This document shows positions 1 through 8,644 of a stretch of DNA of 12,399 nucleotides, piece by piece. Numbering within the stretch: position 1 is the stretch's first letter; each line of letters starts with the position of its first letter. A program made the translations under genes and the position numbers. Below the pieces are notes generated by a model that was not told the origin of the DNA, did not search any database, and saw only the letters and a list, made by a program, of their open reading frames with translations. Origin of the DNA: Bryobacterales bacterium (GTDB lineage: Bacteria > Acidobacteriota > Terriglobia > Bryobacterales > Bryobacteraceae); NCBI GenBank assembly GCA_003164075.1, contig PLRZ01000398.1, positions 5,319 to 17,717 on the forward strand, given 5' to 3'.

Positions 1-29
1 TTTTGCGAACCTCTTTCCGCCAGTTCGAG

Positions 30-58
30 TGGTCAAAAGTAGTTGAATTTAGTATAAT
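30..58 (+). promoter_or_regulatory. Candidate sigma-70 promoter for the dnaN-gyrB operon
   Basis: A perfect -10 box TATAAT lies at 53-58. A 4/6 match to the -35 consensus (TGGTCA) lies at 30-35, giving a 17-base spacer. Transcription would start near 65, leaving a leader of about 88 bases before dnaN. The stretch is AT-rich compared with the genes that follow. No other good promoter lies between here and gyrB, so this one could drive both genes. Confidence 0.6.
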
Positions 59-152
59 TTAGGGTGCCTTCAACATTTGCACAGGCCCTATGAATGCGGT
101 TCTTAAAGTACTCATCTTAAATACAGGAAAAGTAGACAGGAGTTGAGGCCGT

Positions 153-1274
153 ATGGAGTTCACCGTAAGCAAGGCCGATTTGGTGCGAGAGCTCAGTCTG
201 TCGCAGGGTGTGGTGGAAAAGAAGACGACCATACCGATCTTGTCCAACGTGTTGATTGAGGCCGTGGGTGACCGCATCGTGCTCACCGCGACCGACTTGG
301 AACTCGGGATCCGCTGTTCCTGTCCGGCACGTGTGAAAAAAGAGGGATCCGGCACCGTACCGGCGCGCAAACTCCTCGATTTTGTCCGGCTCCTGCCGGA
401 AGGCGATGTGACCATTAAGTTCCTGGAAAATCACTGGGCCAGTATTACAGCCGGACGGTCGCGAACCCGCATTGCGGGAATGTCCCGCGAGAGTTTTCCC
501 GAGCTGCCGGCCATGCCGCCCAAGATCGCCGAGTTGCCTGTGAAAATCCTGGCTTCGATGATCGCCCGTACGCAGTTTGCGATCTCCACGGAAGAATCCA
601 GGTTTACGCTCAACGGCGCTCTTCTCCTGATGGCTCCGGAGACTTTGACTATGGTGGCGACGGATGGGCACCGGCTGGCCTACGTGCAAACCAAAGCCGG
701 CGAGGTCGCCAAAATGGAACAGAATTTCCGAGCTCTTGTCCCCAAGAAGGCCATGGGGGAACTGGTAAAGCTGGCGGACAACGCCGACGGCGAGAACGCT
801 ACCGCCAATTTTTCCGGTGATGACAACCATCTCTTCTTCGAAGTGGGGCAGCGACTCTTAATCACCCGTAAATTGACCGGCAATTTTCCGGATTTCGAAC
901 GCGCGCTGCCCAAAGATCACAACCTGATCGCCAAGCTCCGGAAGGATGAGATCCGGGCCGCTATTGAGCGCGTGGCGCAGTTTGCCGATGAGCGGTCGCG
1001 AGCCATCCGGGTGCAATTCACCAAGGGCGAAGTGAAGATTTTTTCCTCGTCGGTGGAGATGGGCGAAAGCGAAGAGACGGTCAACAGCGAATACGACGGG
1101 CCGGACCTTGAGATTGGCTTCAACGCTCAATATCTCCTGGACTTCCTGCGGGCCATCGCGCAAGACCAGGTGGCCTTCGCGTTGAAGGACCAGAAAAGCG
1201 CCGGCGAGCTGCAGCCGTTCGGCGAAGGAATTACGGATCAGTATCGATATGTCGTCATGCCGATGCGGATCTGA
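153..1274 (+). CDS. dnaN: DNA polymerase III subunit beta (sliding clamp)
   Basis: This is the ring-shaped processivity clamp that holds DNA polymerase III and many repair proteins on DNA. At 373 residues it has the family length of three repeated clamp domains. Recognisable family blocks are the N-terminus MEFTVSKADLVRELS, then TTIPILSNVLIEA (about residues 25-37) and TATDLELGIR (45-54). The mid-protein ATDGHRLAYV is also present, as is the C-terminal end YVVMPMRI that forms part of the protein-binding pocket. The start is supported by AGGAG at 138-142, ten bases upstream of the ATG. It is followed after 20 bases by gyrB, suggesting one transcript. The usual dnaA gene would lie off the left edge; recF is not between dnaN and gyrB. 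Confidence 0.97.
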   Translation: MEFTVSKADLVRELSLSQGVVEKKTTIPILSNVLIEAVGDRIVLTATDLELGIRCSCPARVKKEGSGTVPARKLLDFVRLLPEGDVTIKFLENHWASITAGRSRTRIAGMSRESFPELPAMPPKIAELPVKILASMIARTQFAISTEESRFTLNGALLLMAPETLTMVATDGHRLAYVQTKAGEVAKMEQNFRALVPKKAMGELVKLADNADGENATANFSGDDNHLFFEVGQRLLITRKLTGNFPDFERALPKDHNLIAKLRKDEIRAAIERVAQFADERSRAIRVQFTKGEVKIFSSSVEMGESEETVNSEYDGPDLEIGFNAQYLLDFLRAIAQDQVAFALKDQKSAGELQPFGEGITDQYRYVVMPMRI

Positions 1275-1288
1275 GCAAACGTTCTTAG

Positions 1289-3839
<2,551 letters not shown>

Positions 3840-3941
3840 CACTCATTGATCGGAGCCAGGTCGCCCGGTGATTCCCTTGTCGGGCCAGTAGGCGCGACCC
3901 TGAAGAACTGAGCGCCGCCCAGCGTGCGATGCGACTTTGTC

Positions 3942-4394
3942 TCATTTTGCAGGGAACACAACCGGCAAAAACTCGGCCGGAGGCTTCGCTAAGAGCTTCT
4001 GCACGTACGTGGTCGTGTAGATGTCAAGGTGGGATGGCGATTGATCGAGCCAGATGTGTGACCGATCCAGGAACTCACCGCAGATGTCAAACGCTTCTGA
4101 CGGGATTTTGAGGCGCCTTTCCGGCACAATTGCCGTTTGCATCAACCGCATGCGCAGACCCACCATATGCTCCCTGTCCTCAAGCGTCCCGAACGTAGCT
4201 GCATCGGCGTCATTAAACTCAGCTAGATCGATCGACTCTGCTATTTCTTTCTGCGACAATGCTCGAAGATGGCCAGGATCGACGACAAAAAGCCATACCG
4301 GGATCTGGCCGCTAACCGCAATGGGCCCAAAACGCTCGACCGTGCTGCTCGGCAAAGGAGCGCGCCCCTTGTCAAGGCTGACCCTAACCGCCAT
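3942..4394 (-). CDS. Hypothetical protein, possible two-part AbrB/MraZ-like regulator
   Basis: This 150-residue protein is not confidently recognised. The ATG at 4394 is chosen over one ten codons upstream because GGAGG at 4399-4403 sits four bases before it. Two segments resemble swapped-hairpin DNA-binding proteins of the AbrB/MraZ kind: VSLDKGRAPLPSS near residues 5-17 and VPERRLKIPSEAFDI near 90-104. Each is a beta-strand with Lys/Arg-Gly/Arg, then a Leu/Ile-Pro turn, followed by a hydrophobic strand (VWLFVVDPG at 33-41; SHIWLDQ at 112-118). That arrangement would fit a tandem half-domain regulator, but the match is by eye and weak. It is divergent from the five-gene operon, with about 330 bases between, a typical position for a local regulator. 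It lies inside the putative island. Confidence 0.6.
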   Translation of the reverse strand: MAVRVSLDKGRAPLPSSTVERFGPIAVSGQIPVWLFVVDPGHLRALSQKEIAESIDLAEFNDADAATFGTLEDREHMVGLRMRLMQTAIVPERRLKIPSEAFDICGEFLDRSHIWLDQSPSHLDIYTTTYVQKLLAKPPAEFLPVVFPAK

Positions 4395-4482
4395 ATCGCC
4401 TCCGAAACACCTGGACCATTTCAACCACTTCTACCCACCGAGATTTGAAGCATATAATATTGATAATAAGCTATATTTCCCC

Positions 4483-4523
4483 TTGACATCTACCAATAAC
4501 CACCACACAATATAGGCTATAGT
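4483..4523 (+). promoter_or_regulatory. Candidate promoter elements for the five-gene operon
   Basis: A perfect -35 hexamer TTGACA lies at 4483-4488. Possible -10 boxes downstream are CAATAT (4508-4513, spacer 19, 3/6 match), TATAGG (4511-4516, spacer 22) and TATAGT (4518-4523, a better hexamer but spacer 29). None has ideal spacing, so the start point cannot be fixed. A promoter in this AT-rich stretch would transcribe the inverted repeat and the operon starting at 4724. Confidence 0.35.
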
Positions 4524-4566
4524 AAAAGCGTTTTCACGGGCCTAATTGTGGCGCGTGAGAAAGACA

Positions 4567-4623
4567 GTTCACTTTACCAGCGCCAAGGCGCATAATGGAG
4601 GCCGACAACCCGGTAAAGTGAAC
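4567..4623. repeat. Perfect 12-bp inverted repeat with 33-bp spacer
   Basis: GTTCACTTTACC at 4567-4578 is the exact reverse complement of GGTAAAGTGAAC at 4612-4623. Inside the spacer is a small nested hairpin, GCGCC-AA-GGCGC (4580-4591). The element lies about 100 bases before the first operon gene and downstream of the candidate promoter, so it would be in the 5' leader if that promoter is used. It could be a paired operator for the divergent regulator, a leader RNA stem, or the leftover ends of a transposable element. The sequence alone does not decide. Confidence 0.75.
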
Positions 4624-4723
4624 GTGGCGAACAAAACGAGAAACCAGCTAGCCCGCTAGCCCGTCTAGTAGTTGTGGAACTTCGGTTAGGCGCGACACGG
4701 GCAATTCGTAATGGAGTTGTGCG

Positions 4724-5206
4724 ATGAGCGAATTTGAGCGATCAGACATCCTGGAATTGGCAAACATTGCGTCAGCAGTAAACAAGACGCTTCGGCAATA
4801 CGAGCGTGCGCACACGCTAAGCAACCATCGACATATCCTAGCGCGCGGCCGAAACCTGATTGGATACATCCTAGCTGGATCCCTCAGGTCTGAGCCAGAA
4901 GTAGTTGAACGGCTACTTCCGGAGGGCGCTGATGTGTACGAATCCGTACGAGCCTATCGATACGCAAAAGAAGTGTGGACGAGAGGTCAGGACTCTCCCC
5001 TTGACGATGCCCAATTCTTCACCACGCTTCACGCATATGCAGCCTGTCTCGATCAAATCGAGAGCCGAAAGCCATTCGACGAGTGGTCTCCGGCTCAGGT
5101 TCGGGATCTTTCGGGTTTTACACATTTTCTCCGAGAATTGGAACGCCTCCTGTCGGGAAAGCTTAACTCGCGGCACGCTGCAAGCCTCATTCAAGAAAGC
5201 GCCTGA
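4724..5206 (+). CDS. Small soluble protein of unknown function, first gene of island operon
   Basis: The 160-residue product is not recognised. It appears mostly alpha-helical, with alternating charged and hydrophobic residues (for example ELANIASAVNKTLRQYERAH at 11-30 and FTHFLRELERLL at 132-143). It has no signal peptide, membrane segment or clear catalytic motif. GGAG at 4713-4716, seven bases from the ATG, supports the start. It is followed after 26 bases by the HExxH protein gene and is likely co-transcribed with the four genes downstream. A partner, adaptor or immunity-type role for the metallopeptidase-like neighbour is possible from position only. Confidence 0.8.
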   Translation: MSEFERSDILELANIASAVNKTLRQYERAHTLSNHRHILARGRNLIGYILAGSLRSEPEVVERLLPEGADVYESVRAYRYAKEVWTRGQDSPLDDAQFFTTLHAYAACLDQIESRKPFDEWSPAQVRDLSGFTHFLRELERLLSGKLNSRHAASLIQESA

Positions 5207-5232
5207 TACTTCACACTCATTACGGACTGTAA

Positions 5233-6666
5233 ATGGCCGATTCGGTTTCCATAGCCGCGATTCCGCTTCTGCGCGAGAAGGCTCTGGCGATTCGAGCACA
5301 CGCAGAGCCGTACGCCAAAGGAATCCATGTTAGTAATCCTAGCATAGCCCTCCTAGCGGGCTACCAGGTCAGAGTTTGCGACGCCCTTGTGACGTTGATC
5401 ACCGACCTCGATACCACCGATGAGGAGGAGCTGTCTGCTGATCTCCGAAGGCTCTTTCACTGTATTCTCCGTTTGGCGAAGCTGAGTCGATTCTTTGTCC
5501 AGGGCGAGTCACCTGTCCTACAATCTGACATCCTTGTCCCATGGGACGACGTGGTCAAAAAGGTACATCCGGACGCGGCGCTAATAATTAGGACCCAGTC
5601 CGCCTATGAATTCGAAGCTCGCGTAGAAATAAGGGAGGTCTTTGAGAAGTCGCTTCCTCTGCAGCTATCTCTGAGAGACATCTTCCGAGGCTTTCCACGA
5701 TACTTCCTCGTCTTCAACATTCCGGCAATTGAGGCCTGGAACGTCCTCCACCAGACATTACTGGCACATGAGATCGGACACTTCATCTATAAATGTCAGC
5801 GACTCGATGATATCGCTTTTGCGATTCTAGCTAAGCACTTGCCAGATATTAAGCGACTCTTCGATGATGCCTTCGTTAAGGGCCTCGCGGGCGTCGCGTC
5901 GCACACATATGAGCAATTTCAGGAGTGGGTCTCCGGAATCGTTGCATCCCGTTTTAAAGAGCTCATGAGCGACATCTTCGCCCTCCAGATAGTTGGTCCC
6001 TGCATAGTGACCGCACTAAGGGACTTTGGACTACCCGGATACTCCCTCGACTTCACGTCAGACGACGGCACGATGTTCCTTTACTATCCGTCGTTCCGCA
6101 CGAGGTTCTTGGCCCTGCTTAAACGTGTGGATGTGTTTTTCCAAAGTGACGGAAGCGGCGGGAATGGAAATGTTATGACCCAGTGGTGTGAAGATCTCAA
6201 GCAATGGCAGGCAGCGCTTTTAGCGTCTGGGCCCCCACCTACGTCACCTTTCAGTACCGTGGATAATATAGTTGAAGAATGTGTGGACGCGGCCTCCGAA
6301 AAACTCGAAGGGTCTACGTGTCGCTGGGCTTATGATCGCCAGATCTTCCAGCACGAAGTACTACCCCTTTACAATCGCATCGTAGAGAAGATTCCCCCCA
6401 ACGAACTGAGATGCGGCGAGCATCAAACAGCGCCAGCGTCTTGGCAGTCGATACTTAACGCAGCATGGCTATCGTACTCTTATAACTCCGCGTGGGCACT
6501 TGATGTGCTCCGGTTCCCGGAAACGCGGCAAACTGACTCCGATCCCACGGTTCGACACCATGCCCTCCTCGAGTTTAACGAGTTTATAGCCCGTTCCCTT
6601 GAAATGGCAATTGTACATCGGCAATTCTTGAACCAGAAGAGCACGATGGACGGGGTATTCGACTGA
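5233..6666 (+). CDS. Putative HExxH zinc metallopeptidase-like protein
   Basis: This 477-residue protein carries the zinc-binding signature HEIGH at residues 179-183, set in a helix (LLAHEIGHFIYK). About 60 residues later, KELMSDIFALQIVGP has Glu243 and Asp247 in the ExxxD arrangement expected for the third zinc ligand of gluzincins. The later block YYPSFRTRFLALL (284-296) resembles the HPP-x-R-x-L element that I recall following such motifs in uncharacterised bacterial HExxH proteins. No signal peptide or transmembrane segment is evident, so it should act in the cytoplasm. The ribosome binding site is weak, which fits coupling to the gene before it. The stop overlaps the next start by one base (TGATG at 6664-6668). 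A protease role is inferred; a purely structural zinc site remains possible. Confidence 0.85.
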   Translation: MADSVSIAAIPLLREKALAIRAHAEPYAKGIHVSNPSIALLAGYQVRVCDALVTLITDLDTTDEEELSADLRRLFHCILRLAKLSRFFVQGESPVLQSDILVPWDDVVKKVHPDAALIIRTQSAYEFEARVEIREVFEKSLPLQLSLRDIFRGFPRYFLVFNIPAIEAWNVLHQTLLAHEIGHFIYKCQRLDDIAFAILAKHLPDIKRLFDDAFVKGLAGVASHTYEQFQEWVSGIVASRFKELMSDIFALQIVGPCIVTALRDFGLPGYSLDFTSDDGTMFLYYPSFRTRFLALLKRVDVFFQSDGSGGNGNVMTQWCEDLKQWQAALLASGPPPTSPFSTVDNIVEECVDAASEKLEGSTCRWAYDRQIFQHEVLPLYNRIVEKIPPNELRCGEHQTAPASWQSILNAAWLSYSYNSAWALDVLRFPETRQTDSDPTVRHHALLEFNEFIARSLEMAIVHRQFLNQKSTMDGVFD

Positions 6667-7172
6667 TGTTATCAAAACAGGCAATCGAGACTTTGCTCGA
6701 CTCCGAGGACGCGGTACACCGACTAGTAATTACACCCCTTGTGGATCGCGATCAGCAGGTAGGACCGGCATCGGTCGATGTCCGACTCGGCAACGAGTTT
6801 GTCCTGATCAACCGCCAGACTGGCCTCGTTGCAATCGACCCGGTTCAACGGACACAATTGACCGAAAATATTCCAAGATACCAGACGAGGATCAGGGTCG
6901 CCTTTGGGCACGGGTTTTATCTGCACCCACACGACTTTTGCTTAGCAACGACCTTCGAGTACATAGGGCTTCCGCCCGATGTCGGGGCCTACGTCATTGG
7001 TAGGTCTTCTTGGGGAAGATTAGGCCTCATTATTGCTACCGCAACTGCCGTCGGGCCTGGCTTTCACGGCACAATAGTCTTGGAGTTGGCGAACGTGGGA
7101 ACGGTTCCAATTGTGCTTTACCCGATGATGCGGATTGCGCAGCTAGTCTTACATCGTAGCGCTGACCAATGA
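6666..7172 (+). CDS. dCTP deaminase/dUTPase-fold protein (Dcd-like)
   Basis: The 168 residues match the dCTP deaminase (Dcd) branch of the dUTPase fold, homotrimeric enzymes that turn dCTP into dUTP. Visible blocks are QVGPASVDVRLG (31-42), YLHPHDFCLATTFEYIGLPP (85-104), GRSSWGRLGL (112-121), GPGFHGTIVLELANVG (130-145) and MRIAQLVLH (155-163). The RSSxxR serines and arginine (114, 115, 118) and the catalytic-type glutamate (140, in VLEL) are present. Two oddities stand out. The Asp usually preceding PG is Gly130. The protein also ends right after the core barrel, lacking the roughly 25-residue C-terminal tail that closes the active site in E. coli Dcd (193 residues). It overlaps the genes on both sides. 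Stand-alone Dcd proteins are known antiphage factors that deplete dCTP, so a defence role is plausible; housekeeping pyrimidine synthesis is less likely here. Confidence 0.88.
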   Translation: MLSKQAIETLLDSEDAVHRLVITPLVDRDQQVGPASVDVRLGNEFVLINRQTGLVAIDPVQRTQLTENIPRYQTRIRVAFGHGFYLHPHDFCLATTFEYIGLPPDVGAYVIGRSSWGRLGLIIATATAVGPGFHGTIVLELANVGTVPIVLYPMMRIAQLVLHRSADQ

Positions 7173-7861
7173 AACAGAGTAGATACCATGGACAATTCGG
7201 TATAGAATTCAGCAAGATACATGAGGATCGTGAGCTGGCCTATGTTGTACCTCTTGAGTATAGGATTATCGTAGTGATTGTCGGGCTGAAGTACGCTGGT
7301 AAGACTGTTGTGACTGACCACTTGGTGGAGGACCTCGGTTTTCGGTTGTATTCACTCTCTAGGTTTGTGCGGGAGGAGGTAGACCGCCTCGCTTTGCCAC
7401 AGACGGATAGGGCTATTCTGAAGGAGCATGGAGATAGGCTTCGGAGGCGGTATGGATGTGATTATTTGGCCAAGCGAGTTGTCCAAAGCATCCGCCGTGA
7501 CATCATCGAGCGCCTAGAGCCAGTTACTCATATAGCCGTCGATGGGATAAAGAATACGGGCGAGATCGAATTCCTGAAGCGCCTGCCCCGTATCGTGACG
7601 ATTGGTGTCGCTGCAGATGGGGAAGAAAGACGTCAGCGTGCCGAGAGTGATGGCGAATTCCATGGATCAATCGACGGTTTTGTAGGTGCGGTCGACGGAC
7701 CAGACTGTAATTCTAAGGACGGGTACGGCCAGCAGGTAGACCTCTGTCTTACCGCCGTGGAACACACTCTATGGAATAATTCGACAAAGAGGGCGTTACG
7801 ACAGCAGACAGATGCGTTGTTGCGAAAAGAAGGAGGCTTACCACGTGAGTACAGTATTTGA
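7169..7861 (+). CDS. P-loop nucleotide kinase-like protein
   Basis: The 230 residues contain a Walker A motif, GLKYAGKT (39-46), after a beta-strand IIVVIV. Next come YSLSRFVREEVDRLALP (61-77), GDRLRRRYGCDYLAKRV (88-104) and VDGIKNTGEIEFLKRLP (124-140), followed by a strand VTIGVAADGEERRQR. This order is that of dephospho-CoA kinase/dNMP-kinase-like P-loop proteins. In particular it resembles the kinase half of AvcD-type antiviral deoxycytidylate deaminases, where a DGIRNPGE-type block is typical. Here no deaminase domain is fused; the preceding gene supplies an unrelated deaminase fold. The ATG overlaps the preceding stop (ATGA at 7169-7172), giving translational coupling. The 30 residues before the P-loop strand form an unassigned extension. 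Substrate is unknown. Confidence 0.85.
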   Translation: MKQSRYHGQFGIEFSKIHEDRELAYVVPLEYRIIVVIVGLKYAGKTVVTDHLVEDLGFRLYSLSRFVREEVDRLALPQTDRAILKEHGDRLRRRYGCDYLAKRVVQSIRRDIIERLEPVTHIAVDGIKNTGEIEFLKRLPRIVTIGVAADGEERRQRAESDGEFHGSIDGFVGAVDGPDCNSKDGYGQQVDLCLTAVEHTLWNNSTKRALRQQTDALLRKEGGLPREYSI

Positions 7862-8333
7862 CGAGGCGCTCTTGAGACAGGGTCAGAAACTGGCGGAGCT
7901 TAGCGACGATGTAATTTTGGAGGTCATTGGCCTGCAGTTGCTCGCCGTGGACCCGCCCAGTAGGGCGTTGGCGATCAACGGGTATATTTCAGTAGCTGGG
8001 ATGTGCGGCGAAGTGCCGGGGGGCGGTGAGGAAGTTCAGGCATTGTTACCGTCATCGCTGAGAGCTATGGCAGACATCGTACGGGAGAATCGTCGGCGCG
8101 CGGCGAGGTACCTGCAGGGCCTGTCACCGCAGATCAAAGACTTTATGTGCGATGGAGGCACACTTAAGAGGGAGTTTGCGGAGCGCTTAGAGGCAGGCGA
8201 ATTAGGTATCAAGGTTGCCGCCGAAATTGTGGCCGTGGTAACGGGGATCCCTCCAGTGTTGGGCTCGCTAGTGATCACGGTTTCTGCATGGTGTTGCAAG
8301 CGTGGCTTGGACCGCGTCTGCGTTGATGGGTGA
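7845..8333 (+). CDS. Small protein with hydrophobic C-terminal segment, last gene of island operon
   Basis: I place the start at the GTG at 7845 (162 residues) rather than an in-frame ATG at 7812. A near-perfect AAGGAGG lies at 7830-7836, eight bases before the GTG, and the upstream codons read CCEKKEAYH, which looks non-coding. The gene overlaps the end of the kinase-like gene by 17 bases. The N-terminal two thirds are helical and soluble-looking. Residues about 129-150 (AAEIVAVVTGIPPVLGSLVI) are strongly hydrophobic with a Gly/Pro kink and are followed by a Cys/Lys/Arg-rich end. This could be a membrane segment or a buried hairpin. No family is recognised. An effector acting on the membrane is conceivable but unproven. 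Confidence 0.8.
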   Translation: MSTVFDEALLRQGQKLAELSDDVILEVIGLQLLAVDPPSRALAINGYISVAGMCGEVPGGGEEVQALLPSSLRAMADIVRENRRRAARYLQGLSPQIKDFMCDGGTLKREFAERLEAGELGIKVAAEIVAVVTGIPPVLGSLVITVSAWCCKRGLDRVCVDG

Positions 8334-8486
8334 GGAGTAGCGGCACAGAGCCAATGGCACGGCGATTCTGACCTCCATGAAGTCCCTCCGCCTCGTGCTC
8401 TCCCTGGCTCCAATAGCATCGCGACGATCCACGATCAGGGGCGCGTCATTGTTCAACCGACCGCCGAATTGGTATCTCGACGAGCC

Positions 8487-8579
8487 ATCATCTTCTCCAC
8501 GCTAATCGGCGAGGACGTGGAGAGCCGCCGCAAGTTCATCGAATACAAGGCGCTGGATGTGAAAAATCTGGATATTTAG
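8487..8579 (+). pseudogene. Duplicated 3' end of gyrB (31 codons)
   Basis: These 93 bases match the end of gyrB (3662-3754) at 89 positions, in frame to the stop. Translated, it reads [20 protein letters not shown] then [10 protein letters not shown]; the changes are M to I, D to Y and N to K, plus one silent change. There is no gyrB sequence before 8487 and no start codon, so it is a non-functional fragment. Its last four bases overlap the stop codon of the decarboxylase gene. This is the tail-to-tail junction expected of the original chromosome, and the amino-acid changes fit drift after selection was released. Confidence 0.92.
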
Positions 8580-8644
8580 TAAGTTGAAGCTGCCGCCCGC
8601 ACATCCTCCAGCACACGCACCATGTCCGCCTTGGTCGTCCGATA
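8487..8644 (+). repeat. Right copy of the duplicated gyrB/decarboxylase junction
   Basis: This is the partner of 3662-3839, in direct orientation. It comprises the gyrB end fragment (8487-8579) and the intact decarboxylase 3' end (8592-8644 matches 3786-3839). Between the two blocks, 8580-8591 and 3755-3785 do not match and differ in length, so the repeat is interrupted. It marks the right boundary of the putative island. Confidence 0.86.

Larger units (their letters stand above)
4395..4723. other. Divergent intergenic region, AT-rich on its left half
   Basis: No gene is seen here. The part from 4441 to about 4530 is strikingly AT-rich for this GC-rich chromosome and is the likely promoter zone for both divergent transcription units. 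It includes TATAAT-like and TATATT-like words on both strands. The right part holds a perfect 12-base inverted repeat (4567-4578 with 4612-4623) and a tandem GCTAGCCC doublet at 4647-4662. The last feature before the next gene is GGAG at 4713-4716, a ribosome binding site seven bases from the ATG at 4724. Confidence 0.6.

Noticed and set aside
4054..4515. Plus-strand open frame of 153 codons opposite the possible regulator
   Set aside because: It is antisense to the better candidate at 3942-4394, which has a strong GGAGG. The plus translation ends in a run encoded by AT-rich non-coding sequence.
8268..8456. Short minus-strand frame of 62 codons in the stretch between the operon and the gyrB remnant
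   Set aside because: It has no ribosome site or recognisable motif, and overlaps the end of the last operon gene. The 8334-8486 stretch holds nothing I can assign.
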